From: Flavisolibacter ginsengisoli DSM 18119
GTDB lineage: Bacteria > Bacteroidota > Bacteroidia > Chitinophagales > Chitinophagaceae
Reading direction: 5' to 3'
Assembly: GCF_900129295.1 (NCBI RefSeq)
Contig: NZ_FQUU01000011.1
Span: 62,001 to 126,000 of the forward strand
Length of the DNA stretch: 64,000 bases
Below the pieces are notes generated by a model. That model made no database searches and was not told the origin of the DNA. It worked only from the letters and a program-made list of their open reading frames with translations. Within the stretch, counting starts at the first letter, position 1. The number at the start of each line of letters is the position of its first letter. Positions 8,995-18,818 of the stretch are shown here, one piece after another. The translations under genes and the position numbers were made by a program.

Positions 8995-9309
8995 TTAATC
9001 GGCTTTTTCTTCCCCTTTCTCTCCCAATTTGACAATATCACCGGTAGTGAACAGGATCTCTTTTAAGGTAGTACGCCATTTGTCCTTTTTGCGAAGCAAA
9101 AATTCAAGGTCCATCCCGAAATGTTTAAATTCCTCCTGCTGTGCATTTTGCATGATGGCTTTGGCAGCTGCATCTTTTTCCACAGAAATACGTTGTTCAT
9201 ACCAGTTAATGGCTTCAGCTTCTTCAGTTAATGAAACGATCATCCTGGCAAATGTTCTTGTCTCGGCAGAAAGTTCTTCCGGAGGCTCGTGGTATTGATC
9301 GAAACCCAT
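8995..9309 (-). CDS. Encapsulated-ferritin-like protein (EncFtn family)
   Basis: A 104-residue two-helix protein resembling the encapsulin-associated ferritin of Rhodospirillum rubrum, which oxidises Fe(II) at the interface of dimers within a decameric ring. The EExEAxNWYxQR motif (Glu29, Glu30, Glu32, Trp36) and EEFKH (Glu60, His63) match the family's iron-binding residues as recalled from the characterised protein. The C-terminus ends shortly after the last helix (KGEEKAD) and shows no encapsulin-targeting tail of the usual hydrophobic GSL type. No encapsulin gene lies in this window. It is divergent from groES-groEL and upstream of the PKD gene on the same strand. Confidence 0.78.
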   Translation of the reverse strand: MGFDQYHEPPEELSAETRTFARMIVSLTEEAEAINWYEQRISVEKDAAAKAIMQNAQQEEFKHFGMDLEFLLRKKDKWRTTLKEILFTTGDIVKLGEKGEEKAD

Positions 9310-9471
9310 ACAATTGATTTTTCATCAATGATGCAAAAGCTGAGCCATGACGTTTATTCCTGAATGTGCAAAAATGTCAAGTTCTAAATTATAAATAGGT
9401 TATGAAACAGGTGCAAACTTCAAAGAACCTGAAATTTTTTCCGTTTCTGACCTAGTGGCACACTATTCGCC

Positions 9472-9479
9472 TACCTTTG
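9472..9479 (+). promoter_or_regulatory. -7 promoter element of groES-groEL
   Basis: TACCTTTG matches TAnnTTTG and lies 58 bases before the groES ATG. No CIRCE repeat (TTAGCACTC-N9-GAGTGCTAA) was found upstream. Confidence 0.55.
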
Positions 9480-9537
9480 CCCGCCTGACAACCGTTAGGA
9501 AATCTGAATAATTTCATTAAACCAAAAATTCATAGAA

Positions 9538-9819
9538 ATGGCTAACAAAGTAAATGTTACCCCTTTACACGACAGAGTAATAGTGAAGCCAGCTGCAGCT
9601 GAAGAAAAAACTGCCGGTGGTATCATTATTCCAGACACAGCAAAAGAAAAACCTCAGCGTGGTACAGTGATCGCGGCTGGTCCTGGAAAGAAAGATGAGC
9701 CTGTAACAGTTAAAGAAGGCGACACTGTTCTATATGGTAAGTATGCTGGTACTGAAATCTCAATTGAAGGTCAGGATTACCTGATCATGAGAGAGAGTGA
9801 CATTCTGGCAATAGTTTAA
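9538..9819 (+). CDS. groES: Co-chaperonin GroES
   Basis: The lid of the GroEL folding chamber, a 93-residue single beta-barrel subunit of normal length. Recognised from LHDRVIVKP, the mobile loop [14 protein letters not shown], and the C-terminal [26 protein letters not shown]. It is followed 92 bases later by groEL and shares its promoter. Confidence 0.97.
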   Translation: MANKVNVTPLHDRVIVKPAAAEEKTAGGIIIPDTAKEKPQRGTVIAAGPGKKDEPVTVKEGDTVLYGKYAGTEISIEGQDYLIMRESDILAIV

Positions 9820-9884
9820 CCTCTACTACTTATCTGCTGATGAGCTAATGGTCGGCAGGTACAATTATTCATTAGCGATTTTAG

Positions 9885-11549
<1,665 letters not shown>

Positions 11550-11582
11550 TCCAATCACATCTGTTAACAGATATAGTATTCG

Positions 11583-11616
11583 AAAAAAGTCTCACTAGAA
11601 ATAGTGAGACTTTTTT
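11583..11616 (+). terminator. Bidirectional intrinsic terminator after groEL
   Basis: A-tract, then GTCTCACTA-GAAA-TAGTGAGAC, then six T residues. The stem is perfect (15 bp including the A/T flanks) and lies 33 bases after the groEL stop. Confidence 0.9.
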
Positions 11617-11706
11617 ATTGAGATCATTCCTGAATTTCCTTAGTAAAGTTATATCTGGTACAATTAAGTAAATTTGCGCATCAATGGCTACCGTCAATTT
11701 TTGAAT

Positions 11707-12495
11707 ATGAAACCTTTCTTCAGTATTTTACTTGTTTCACTGTTCTGTTTTCAAAATGTCAATGCACAGCATACGCAAGAGATGGCTGGTGGAAAAGGTG
11801 TTTTATACATGGGCTTTGGAACCAACCTGTCTTTCTATTCAAAAAGTGATCTTCATTTCCATTCCTCGGACTTCGACTTTACCTTATATAAGGTAAGGGG
11901 CAAGGATGATGGCGGGTTGAAATTCGATGGAGGCGGAGCAGCGCAGTATAGTTACCAGGTAGGTTATTATTTCAAGAAAAAGAATTTTGGAATAGAATTC
12001 AATTTTGACCATATTAAATACTTTGTACGCCAAAACCAGGTAGTACATTTAAAAGGATCGATCAAAGGCCAGTCATATGATACTGACACTACATTGACTC
12101 CGAATTTCATCCAGTTTGAACATAGTGACGGTGCCAATTATGCCCTGTTCAATTTCGTAAAATGGAAAAATCTTTGGGTTGGCAAGAACCCGGCTCATGT
12201 CCTGGACCTTGTATTTAAGGCAGGAGCGGGCCCTGTGATTCCAAAAACCAATTCTACAATAGCCGCCGGAAATGAAGTGGGTAAACACCGTGATGATACA
12301 TACAAAATTTCAGGTTTTGTTATGGCTGTAGAAGGTGGAGTCCGGTACACATTCGCAAAACATTTCTATGTAATGCCAAGCGTAAAGGGTGCGTATGCTG
12401 ACTATACTCATTTTGTTATTAAAGATGGCTACGGCAACCAGCATTGGTTTGCAGCCCATATAAACCTCTTAATAGGAGCACAGGTAAACCTGTAA
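11707..12495 (+). CDS. Outer-membrane beta-barrel protein, function unknown
   Basis: About 262 residues from the chosen ATG, which begins on a signal peptide ending near NVNAQ; an in-frame start 33 bases upstream would put charged residues before it. The rest alternates short aromatic beta-strands and turns, as in small outer-membrane barrels, and ends in the amphipathic strand INLLIGAQVNL. No specific family is recognised. It stands alone between the groEL terminator and a gene-poor stretch. Confidence 0.7.
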   Translation: MKPFFSILLVSLFCFQNVNAQHTQEMAGGKGVLYMGFGTNLSFYSKSDLHFHSSDFDFTLYKVRGKDDGGLKFDGGGAAQYSYQVGYYFKKKNFGIEFNFDHIKYFVRQNQVVHLKGSIKGQSYDTDTTLTPNFIQFEHSDGANYALFNFVKWKNLWVGKNPAHVLDLVFKAGAGPVIPKTNSTIAAGNEVGKHRDDTYKISGFVMAVEGGVRYTFAKHFYVMPSVKGAYADYTHFVIKDGYGNQHWFAAHINLLIGAQVNL

Positions 12496-12666
12496 TTTTT
12501 ACATTTTTTTGCGGGGTTAGGGATTATTTTACGCAAAAAGTTGTATCTTGATGATATCCACTACATGCTGCTTTCCTGATTATCTTTTCATTTTTGGCCC
12601 TGTAATTGCGACCTAATCCATCCCTCTGGACCTCTAACCATAATATTCACTCAAAAACCAGTGTTT

Positions 12667-12765
12667 ATGCTTACTAAAATGTTCAATTGGATACGAAGCC
12701 GGTTCTCAGGTTCAAAAAAAGTAAAATCCCCGTTTGATAAGGATAATCCTTTTTTAATTCTATAA
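12667..12765 (+). CDS. Possible 32-residue small protein
   Basis: ATG to TAA with 32 codons. The peptide has an amphipathic basic N-terminal half (FNWIRSRF, then GSKKVKS) and a tail ending PFDKDNPFLIL. There is no clear ribosome-binding site or promoter before it, and the family is not recognised. It is listed because it is the only reasonable peptide upstream of the orphan terminator at 13186. Confidence 0.25.
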   Translation: MLTKMFNWIRSRFSGSKKVKSPFDKDNPFLIL

Positions 12766-13185
12766 TGCTCCACAGGATTCGGTATTACAACTCTCTTCTC
12801 TTTTAGTAATTCTTCATAGCAAGGACATTCAATTATATTGCCCGGTTTTACTGTATAGAATGGTTAGCTATTTCGTATGCAATGGCTGATAGTACCGGTC
12901 AATGCCCTGAAATAAAATAGGAAGTAATGCAAATTTATTTCTAAGGAGGGGCTTATTGGAAAACCTTATGTAGGCGCCTGTATCATAAAAATTATCTGCT
13001 ATAAATTTTACTATTTTCAGTTACTGTTTTATATTTTCGCAGTAGTTTCTCACTATTGATTAAAGATCCGGTTTCCTACCTTTACCTGTTAATCTTTCCG
13101 GAGAAGAACCATGGTATCCTGGCCGGTAAGTATATTCACCAGTTGAGTATTCAGGTTGAAGCCAACAACTAGCATAAAAGTTTTT

Positions 13186-13214
13186 AAAAAACCCTGTCAT
13201 TGACAGGGTTTTTT
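13186..13214 (+). terminator. Orphan intrinsic terminator
   Basis: A-tract, CCCTGTC, 3-base loop, GACAGGG, then six T residues; a perfect stem. No recognised gene ends within 690 bases upstream on the plus strand. Confidence 0.85.
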
Positions 13215-13427
13215 AATTGCATGAAAAACATATAATGGTAATAATTGAAATCGGGCTAATAGCTTAAGCATTTATACTTAGAAACAGGGAATTACTTCCG
13301 GTAAATTAAACTTTCATGATTTAATAATATCTGACAATGCTGGAAATTGTAAAGGTTGATGCCTGAACAAATGAATACTTATGATGGCAAAGCTTTTGCA
13401 AATACAAGAACAAAAATTATATACACT

Positions 13428-14123
13428 ATGAAAATGAGATTTCTGGCCATACTTGGCGCCACAGCAATTGCTTCTACTTCTTTAAAAGCACAATCTAATG
13501 CCCGCATCCAGGCTGGTATTAACCTGGCTAATATAACGGTAAATGAGAATGGCCGTGTTGATGATGCCAATATGCTTAGTAGTTTCCAGTTGGGTATTAT
13601 AGGAGATGTTCACCTGGGAAGCATATTATATTTGCAACCTGGCGTGTTATTTACTGGTAAAGGCTCAAAAGTACAGAAGGGCACAGAAGGTTCAAATGGA
13701 TATTTCAAGCAGACATTTAATCCTTATTACATCGAAGTACCTGCCAATATTTTAATAAAGGCGCCTTTAGGAAAAACTGGTAGTTTCTTTGTTGGTGCCG
13801 GACCTTACCTGGGTATTGGAGTTGGAGGTAAAACTAAGACCGAAGGACAAACTTTATTGGGTGTAACTTATTCTAACGATCAAAAGATCAAATTCTCTAA
13901 TGATGATCCCACTACTTTAAATGAGGAAGAAGGAGCGGGTTTCGGTATTGTTAAGCGGTTTGATTATGGAGTGAATGGAACTGTGGGCCTTGAAGGAAAA
14001 TCTATTGTATTGGGTGTTAATTATGGATATGGGCTTGCCAAGCTTCAATCTGGTAGCAATAGTACACAGGACAATAATAATAAGAACAGGGTTGTAAGCA
14101 TAACCCTGGGATTCAAATTATAA
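13428..14123 (+). CDS. Outer-membrane beta-barrel protein (PorT-like/OMP_b-brl fold)
   Basis: About 231 residues from the chosen ATG, which opens a signal peptide ending SLKAQ; the in-frame upstream codons are hydrophilic and were left out. The mature part shows the AGINLANI...LGIIGDVHLGSILYLQPGVLF pattern of Bacteroidota small barrels, with Gly/aromatic alternation and a final strand VVSITLGFKL. Likely a porin-like or structural barrel; substrate unknown. It is followed directly by an intrinsic terminator, so probably monocistronic. Confidence 0.78.
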   Translation: MKMRFLAILGATAIASTSLKAQSNARIQAGINLANITVNENGRVDDANMLSSFQLGIIGDVHLGSILYLQPGVLFTGKGSKVQKGTEGSNGYFKQTFNPYYIEVPANILIKAPLGKTGSFFVGAGPYLGIGVGGKTKTEGQTLLGVTYSNDQKIKFSNDDPTTLNEEEGAGFGIVKRFDYGVNGTVGLEGKSIVLGVNYGYGLAKLQSGSNSTQDNNNKNRVVSITLGFKL

Positions 14124-14137
14124 TTCTTCTGCTATTC

Positions 14138-14170
14138 AAAAAAAGCCAGTTCTTCAGAACTGGCTTTTTT
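14138..14170 (+). terminator. Intrinsic terminator after the barrel gene
   Basis: A-tract, GCCAGTTC, short loop, GAACTGGC, six T residues; perfect stem 15 bases after the stop codon. Confidence 0.88.
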
Positions 14171-14225
14171 GATTGGTATATCCAGGTAAATTATTGAATT
14201 GTAACACTGTAATTTATTGCTGGTT

Positions 14226-14233
14226 TATCTTCG
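14226..14233 (+). promoter_or_regulatory. -7-like element directly before a start codon
   Basis: TATCTTCG ends only four bases before the ATG at 14238. The same arrangement (TATCTTCGCC, then ATG) recurs before pyrF at 24195. If it is a real -7 box, the mRNA is leaderless or starts within the first codons. Confidence 0.45.
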
Positions 14234-14237
14234 CCCC

Positions 14238-14657
14238 ATGCAAATTATGAAATGGCTGTCCATTGCCACATTGGCCTTATTGATCTACAGTTGCTTTTTG
14301 CCCTGGGTAACTATTGAGTCACAAAATATAATGGTTACTGGTATGAAAGCGGAGGCTATTAACTTTGGAAAGCCAGGTTTATTGCATATAGTATTATCAG
14401 TAATAATGATGATGCTTTTATTGCTAAACAAATTATGGAGCTTTAAGACTGCATTTTTTATTTCTGCCTTTAACATTGCATGGAGCCTGCGGAATTTTAT
14501 TTCCATTTCTGCCTGCAGTGCAGGGATTTGCCCAACAAAACATATCTCGTTATACATTATTTTAATTGCTCCTATAGCAGCAACTGTGTTTTTATTATTG
14601 ATCAACAAGGAAGTTCCCGGCAAAAAAGAAGAGATCAATATGACCAGGGAAGTTTAA
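14238..14657 (+). CDS. Small integral membrane protein, unknown
   Basis: About 139 residues with four predicted membrane helices (around residues 4-21, 43-63, 67-87 and 103-122), a short basic C-terminal tail and no recognised domain. The start is ATG 14238 (or 14247), because an upstream TTG would overlap the putative promoter. Its stop overlaps by four bases the stop of the convergent downstream gene. Confidence 0.6.
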   Translation: MQIMKWLSIATLALLIYSCFLPWVTIESQNIMVTGMKAEAINFGKPGLLHIVLSVIMMMLLLLNKLWSFKTAFFISAFNIAWSLRNFISISACSAGICPTKHISLYIILIAPIAATVFLLLINKEVPGKKEEINMTREV

Positions 14658-15295
14658 TGCTTATTTTTAAAATCTCCACGTTTCCATGCCTGGATAAATT
14701 CTGACCATGCGGCAGGATTGAAAATATTCATGGGAGGTATCTGGCCAGTATAGGTAGCCTTAGTGGCAATATTCCGAAACTGCAGGCTTGAGGCTTCAGA
14801 GCCATCACCGGGAATAGAGTTCATTAAAATTCTTCTTTTCGCTACATCATTATTTTGCCTGGCGATCTCTATCTGGTCGTCGGGCACTTTTGTTTTTACA
14901 AAATCTCTTTCAAACTGTTGTGGAGTAGGACGGGGACGTATAATTGTTACCGGTAAGTAGGTGGTGTCTTCCACCATCAACTGAACTATGCTTTGCTGGT
15001 TTCCCTCCAGGTTCCTGGGAATAATGATGGTTTTTGGTTTATAGCTAACGTGGGTAAATTCAACAACATCACCTTTTAATACAACGATAGAAAAAACGCC
15101 CTGGTTATTTGTAATAGTACCTCTATGCGATCCTTTTATGGTAATGCTTACCGCTGGGATACCAACCAGGCTATCTGCAGTCATGACAATACCATACAAT
15201 TGAACAACTGAATCTTTAACCGTTTCAAATTGCGCATTAGCGTGCTTTGTAAATGCAATGCTAAAAAGCAATAAAAGGGGTAAAAGTTTTTTCAT
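14654..15295 (-). CDS. Secreted protein with carboxypeptidase-regulatory-like (CarboxypepD_reg-like) domain
   Basis: About 213 residues from the chosen ATG with a signal peptide ending KHANAQ. An Ig-like beta-sandwich follows (LYGIVMTADSLVGIPAVSITIKG then GTITNNQGVFSIVV, about residues 33-100), the domain found at the N-terminus of TonB-dependent receptors. The C-terminal half is charged and ends in PMNIFNPAAWSEFIQAWKRG without a transporter. Found alone, its role in the periplasm or outer membrane is unknown. Confidence 0.72.
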   Translation of the reverse strand: MKKLLPLLLLFSIAFTKHANAQFETVKDSVVQLYGIVMTADSLVGIPAVSITIKGSHRGTITNNQGVFSIVVLKGDVVEFTHVSYKPKTIIIPRNLEGNQQSIVQLMVEDTTYLPVTIIRPRPTPQQFERDFVKTKVPDDQIEIARQNNDVAKRRILMNSIPGDGSEASSLQFRNIATKATYTGQIPPMNIFNPAAWSEFIQAWKRGDFKNKH

Positions 15296-15351
15296 CTCTT
15301 CAAAATTAATGTCCAATGAGTTATATCAGGAAAAGGGATGTTTGTTTAAAG

Positions 15352-15359
15352 TAACTTTG
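15352..15359 (+). promoter_or_regulatory. -7 promoter element of the Mrp gene
   Basis: TAACTTTG matches TAnnTTTG, 22 bases before the ATG at 15382. Confidence 0.55.
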
Positions 15360-15381
15360 CGACTTCATTAACATTTACAGT

Positions 15382-16479
15382 ATGACAAAAGATAATGTGT
15401 TGCAGGCGCTCAGTACAGTGCAGGAGCCTGACCTGGGGAAAGATCTTGTTACACTCAACATGGTTAGAGATATAGAGATTGATGGAAATTATGTTTCCTT
15501 TACCGTAGTACTCACTACCCCCGCTTGTCCATTAAAAGAGCAAATAAAAAATGCATGCATTACTGCTATTAAAGCGATACAACCTGCTTCAATAGTAAAA
15601 GTAAATTTCACTTCCAGTACTACCACAATAAGAGCTGATAAAAGCACAGTGCTTCCGGGTGTCAGGAATATTATTGCAGTAGTAAGTGGGAAAGGTGGGG
15701 TTGGTAAGAGCACCGTTTCTGCCAATCTCGCTCTTGCTCTTGCAAAAGGTGGTGCCTCGGTTGGCTTGCTGGATGCTGATATTTATGGACCCAGTGTTCC
15801 TATAATGTTTGGTGTTCGTGGAGAAAGACCCATCATGACTGAGATCAATGGAAAAGGAATGATCGTTCCATTGGACCGCTATGGTATCAAATTGCTAAGC
15901 ATAGGATTATTGGTAGATGAAAAAAATGCAGTGGTATGGAGAGGTCCAATGGCAAGTAATGCCATCCGCCAATTCATTACCGATGTAAACTGGGGAGAAC
16001 TCGATTACCTGGTTATCGATATGCCTCCCGGAACAGGAGATATACATCTTACGCTTATGCAAACTGCCCCAGTTACCGGGGTAGTTGTAGTGACAACTCC
16101 ACAGGATGTTGCATTGGCTGATGCCAAAAAAGGCATTGCCATGTTTGGTCAGGCGCAGATGAATGTACCTATCATTGGGCTTGTGGAAAACATGAGTTAT
16201 TTTACCCCCGCTGAACTTCCAGGTCATAAGTATTATATTTTTGGTAAAGAGGGCGGCAAGCGCCTGGCAGAAGAATATGACCTTCCTTTTCTTGGACAAA
16301 TTCCGTTGGTGCAAAGCATACGAGAAGGTGGTGACATTGGTGTTCCGGCCATGTTGAATGATGACGAGATAACTAAAGAAGCATTTCTTGAATTTGCGGG
16401 TACAGTGGCCAGAAGTGTTTCCATGCGCAATGCCCATATGAAAAGCGAAGAAGTAGCTGAAGTAGTTGAAGAAAAATAA
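15382..16479 (+). CDS. Mrp/ApbC family iron-sulfur carrier ATPase
   Basis: A 365-residue protein with an N-terminal MIP18 (DUF59) domain (about residues 3-75) and a ParA-like P-loop domain whose deviant Walker A is GKGGVGKS at 103-110. The family carries and transfers Fe-S clusters in the cytoplasm. The C-terminal CxxC found in many Mrp proteins is absent: after ENMSYF the sequence reads TPAELPGHKYY. That form occurs in Bacteroidota members as far as I recall, so a different cluster ligation is implied. The PaiB-like gene starts nine bases after the stop, probably in the same operon. Confidence 0.88.
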   Translation: MTKDNVLQALSTVQEPDLGKDLVTLNMVRDIEIDGNYVSFTVVLTTPACPLKEQIKNACITAIKAIQPASIVKVNFTSSTTTIRADKSTVLPGVRNIIAVVSGKGGVGKSTVSANLALALAKGGASVGLLDADIYGPSVPIMFGVRGERPIMTEINGKGMIVPLDRYGIKLLSIGLLVDEKNAVVWRGPMASNAIRQFITDVNWGELDYLVIDMPPGTGDIHLTLMQTAPVTGVVVVTTPQDVALADAKKGIAMFGQAQMNVPIIGLVENMSYFTPAELPGHKYYIFGKEGGKRLAEEYDLPFLGQIPLVQSIREGGDIGVPAMLNDDEITKEAFLEFAGTVARSVSMRNAHMKSEEVAEVVEEK

Positions 16480-16488
16480 GTTTCCCAG

Positions 16489-17124
16489 ATGTATAGTCTT
16501 CCGTATTTTAAAGAAAAAGATCCCAAGGTGGTCATGAAGTTTATTCATGACCATCCTTTCGCATTTATAACAGGTTGTTCTTCCGAAGGAAAACCAGTGG
16601 CTACACAGATCCCTGTATTTATTGAAGAGAAGGAGGACGGACTGTTTCTGACAGGGCATATGATGAAACAAACAGATCATCATAAAGCCTTCGAACGAAA
16701 TCCAAATGTACTTTGTGTATTCACCGGGCATCATTGCTATGTCAGTGCCACTTTATACAGTGACCCTCACCAGGCATCTACCTGGAATTATATGTCTGTA
16801 CACGTAAGAGGACAATTACAATTCTTAGATGATGCAGGTCTGGTTACTGTTTTACAAAAGACAAGTGCACATTTTGAAAATTATAACCCTCAGTCTACTA
16901 CAACCTTTGACAATTTGTCCAAAGAATATACTGAGCGGTTAATGAAAGCTATAGTAGCATTCGAGGTAAAGGTTGAAGAAATAGAGAACGTTTTTAAATT
17001 AAGCCAGAACAGGGACGAGGAAAGCTATCACAATATTATTAATCATTTAGAGCTGGGCAACCCTGACGAAAACACAATTGCAGCAGAAATGGAAAAAAGG
17101 CAAAGCCAGTTGTTTTCTAAATAA
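16489..17124 (+). CDS. FMN-binding negative transcriptional regulator-like protein (PaiB family)
   Basis: A 211-residue split-barrel flavin-binding protein. It starts MYSLPYFKEKD and contains the family features ITGCSSEGKPVATQIPVF, HMMKQTDHH, FTGHHCYVSATLY and TWNYMSVHVRG, covering the whole length as in Bacillus PaiB. PaiB is described as a negative regulator with PaiA, but FMN binding is the only firm property of the family; no PaiA homologue is adjacent. Its 3' end overlaps the convergent ACMS decarboxylase gene by eight bases. Confidence 0.85.
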   Translation: MYSLPYFKEKDPKVVMKFIHDHPFAFITGCSSEGKPVATQIPVFIEEKEDGLFLTGHMMKQTDHHKAFERNPNVLCVFTGHHCYVSATLYSDPHQASTWNYMSVHVRGQLQFLDDAGLVTVLQKTSAHFENYNPQSTTTFDNLSKEYTERLMKAIVAFEVKVEEIENVFKLSQNRDEESYHNIINHLELGNPDENTIAAEMEKRQSQLFSK

Positions 17125-18121
17125 GTATTTCTGCTTTCATTCCAAGCCAGTCGATCGCATTCTTATACAAAAGTTTGTGGTTTTCTACTGGTGATAAATG
17201 TAAAGACTCTATCATTTCACCGGGGCAATGTTCTCCAAGGGGAAAAGGATAATCACTACCCATACAAATTTTATCATCACCCACAGTTTCCTTGAGGAAT
17301 AGAAAGCTTCGTTTATCGTGCACCAGGCTATCTACCCAGAACCTGCCCAAATAATCTGCCGGATCAATATTATTATCTGTTTGTGTAAGATCAGGCCTTA
17401 CTTCAAAGCCATGTGATATCCTGCCAAGTGTGTAAGGAAAGCTTCCTCCACCATGTGCAAAAGCAATCCTTAGGCCTGGAAAGGTTTCAAATACACCACC
17501 AAAGATAAGAGAACAAATGGCACGTGTTGTTTCAGCTGGCATACCAACCAACCAGGGGAGCCAGTATTGGGGCATTTCCTTTTCACCCATCATTTCCCAT
17601 GGATGAATAAATAAAGAACATTCCAATTCCTCGGCTCTTTTATAGAAAGGAAAAAGAGCTTTATCGTTAAGATTCTTCCCATTGATATTAGTGCCAATTT
17701 CGAGACCAGGCATTTTCAATTCTAAAATGCATCTTTCCATTTCTTTAATGGCCAGGTCAACATCCTGAAGTGGCACTGTGCCGATACCAATAAATCTTTT
17801 ACTGTTCTTATCGGCTGTTTCGGCAATATGGTCATTTAAAAAACGGGAAGTTTCATAACCATCCTGCGGACGTGCCCAATAATTAAAGAGTACAGGAATG
17901 GTTGAAAGCACCTGGGTTGTTACCCCGGTACTTTCCATATCTTTTAGTCTGGCAGAATCATCAAAGCAATTATCTTCTATCTCCCTGAAAACTTTATCTC
18001 CCTTCATCATGCAGGCCTTGCAATTACGGTGTTCCAAATGAATGAAATCGCCATAACCAAACTTCTTTACCCAGTTGGGCATTGAGGGAGGCATTATATG
18101 CGTGTGTATATCAATTTTCAT
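17117..18121 (-). CDS. acmsD: 2-amino-3-carboxymuconate-6-semialdehyde decarboxylase (ACMSD)
   Basis: A 334-residue amidohydrolase-fold enzyme that decarboxylates ACMS to 2-aminomuconate semialdehyde, diverting the kynurenine pathway away from quinolinate and NAD. Zinc ligands are visible: HTH at 6-8, the His of FIHPWEMMG, the His of AHGGGSFPY and the Asp of MGSDYPFPLGE. The length matches characterised bacterial ACMSD (about 334 residues). It lies 55 bases downstream of 3-hydroxyanthranilate dioxygenase on the same strand, so the two consecutive steps are co-transcribed. Confidence 0.92.
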   Translation of the reverse strand: MKIDIHTHIMPPSMPNWVKKFGYGDFIHLEHRNCKACMMKGDKVFREIEDNCFDDSARLKDMESTGVTTQVLSTIPVLFNYWARPQDGYETSRFLNDHIAETADKNSKRFIGIGTVPLQDVDLAIKEMERCILELKMPGLEIGTNINGKNLNDKALFPFYKRAEELECSLFIHPWEMMGEKEMPQYWLPWLVGMPAETTRAICSLIFGGVFETFPGLRIAFAHGGGSFPYTLGRISHGFEVRPDLTQTDNNIDPADYLGRFWVDSLVHDKRSFLFLKETVGDDKICMGSDYPFPLGEHCPGEMIESLHLSPVENHKLLYKNAIDWLGMKAEILI

Positions 18122-18176
18122 ATTCAGGCAGACAAAGAAAGTCTAACCCCATTATATACCCTAATTATTTTGATAC

Positions 18177-18707
18177 TTAAACAGCTTTTTGTGGAGGCTG
18201 CATGACTGTACCGCAATTGCTGCAGGTTCTTAATGCTTCATTTGAATAGAAACGCTCCATTATAGGCGGTAACTGCTTTACGATATCCTTTACAAATACA
18301 GATTCCTCATACAATTTGTTGCCACAGTTTTCACAAAACCACATAAAGGCATCTTCTTCATTTTCCTGTTCCTGCCTGATCTTCTCGATAACAAGTCCTA
18401 CGGTGTTGGCTGGTCTTTGGGGAGAATGAGGTGTTTGCGGTGGCAACAGGAAAATATCTCCTTCATTGATAGCTATATCCCTGGGCACGCCCTTGTCGAT
18501 GATCTTTAAAACTATATTACCTTCCACCTGGTAGTAAAGCTCTTCGCTTTCGTTGTAGTGGTAATCTTTCCTGGCATTGGGACCGCCAACAACCATAACT
18601 ATAAAATTCTCTGCCTCCTTGTAAATACATTGATTTCCCACAGGTGGTTTTAAGAGGGAACGGTTTTCATCTATCCATTTTTTCAGGTTAAAGGGAGCAG
18701 CAATCAT
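18177..18707 (-). CDS. nbaC: 3-hydroxyanthranilate 3,4-dioxygenase
   Basis: A cupin enzyme that opens the ring of 3-hydroxyanthranilate to ACMS with O2 and Fe(II). At 176 residues it is the bacterial single-domain form. Fe ligands His50, Glu56 and His94 are in place, and the rubredoxin-like iron site is complete with Cys125, Cys128, Cys162 and Cys165. These positions are almost identical to those I recall for the Cupriavidus metallidurans enzyme. First gene of the minus-strand pair, divergent from the SDR gene with about 110 bases between them that likely hold both promoters. Confidence 0.95.
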   Translation of the reverse strand: MIAAPFNLKKWIDENRSLLKPPVGNQCIYKEAENFIVMVVGGPNARKDYHYNESEELYYQVEGNIVLKIIDKGVPRDIAINEGDIFLLPPQTPHSPQRPANTVGLVIEKIRQEQENEEDAFMWFCENCGNKLYEESVFVKDIVKQLPPIMERFYSNEALRTCSNCGTVMQPPQKAV

Positions 18708-18805
18708 ATAAAGAGTTTAAGCGTTTTTGTATCCTTGGTTATAAAAGGTTTTTCAATAACCGTGATACCTTGTGAATTCCAATCAAAAATTACAACAAAT
18801 CTGTT

Positions 18806-18813
18806 TAAGTTTG
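18806..18813 (+). promoter_or_regulatory. -7 promoter element of the kynurenine plus-strand operon
   Basis: TAAGTTTG matches TAnnTTTG and ends five bases before the SDR ATG at 18819, so transcription would begin at or next to the start codon. Confidence 0.5.
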
Positions 18814-18818
18814 AAAGT

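Larger units (their letters stand above)
12496..13427. other. Gene-poor intergenic stretch
   Basis: About 930 bases with no convincing protein gene above 60 codons on either strand. It holds a possible 32-codon ORF (12667-12765), an orphan intrinsic terminator (13186-13214) and nothing else recognised. The terminator implies a transcript ending here, either a long 3' tail of the upstream barrel gene or an unannotated small RNA or peptide. Confidence 0.6.

Noticed and set aside
9310-9537. Search for a CIRCE operator upstream of groES
   Set aside because: The conserved TTAGCACTC-N9-GAGTGCTAA repeat is not present; only a -7 box is seen.
13044-13167. Open frame ending in HQLSIQVEANN before the orphan terminator, resembling a secretion-tail fragment
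   Set aside because: It has no start codon between its upstream stop and its end, and the resemblance is too short to support a pseudogene.
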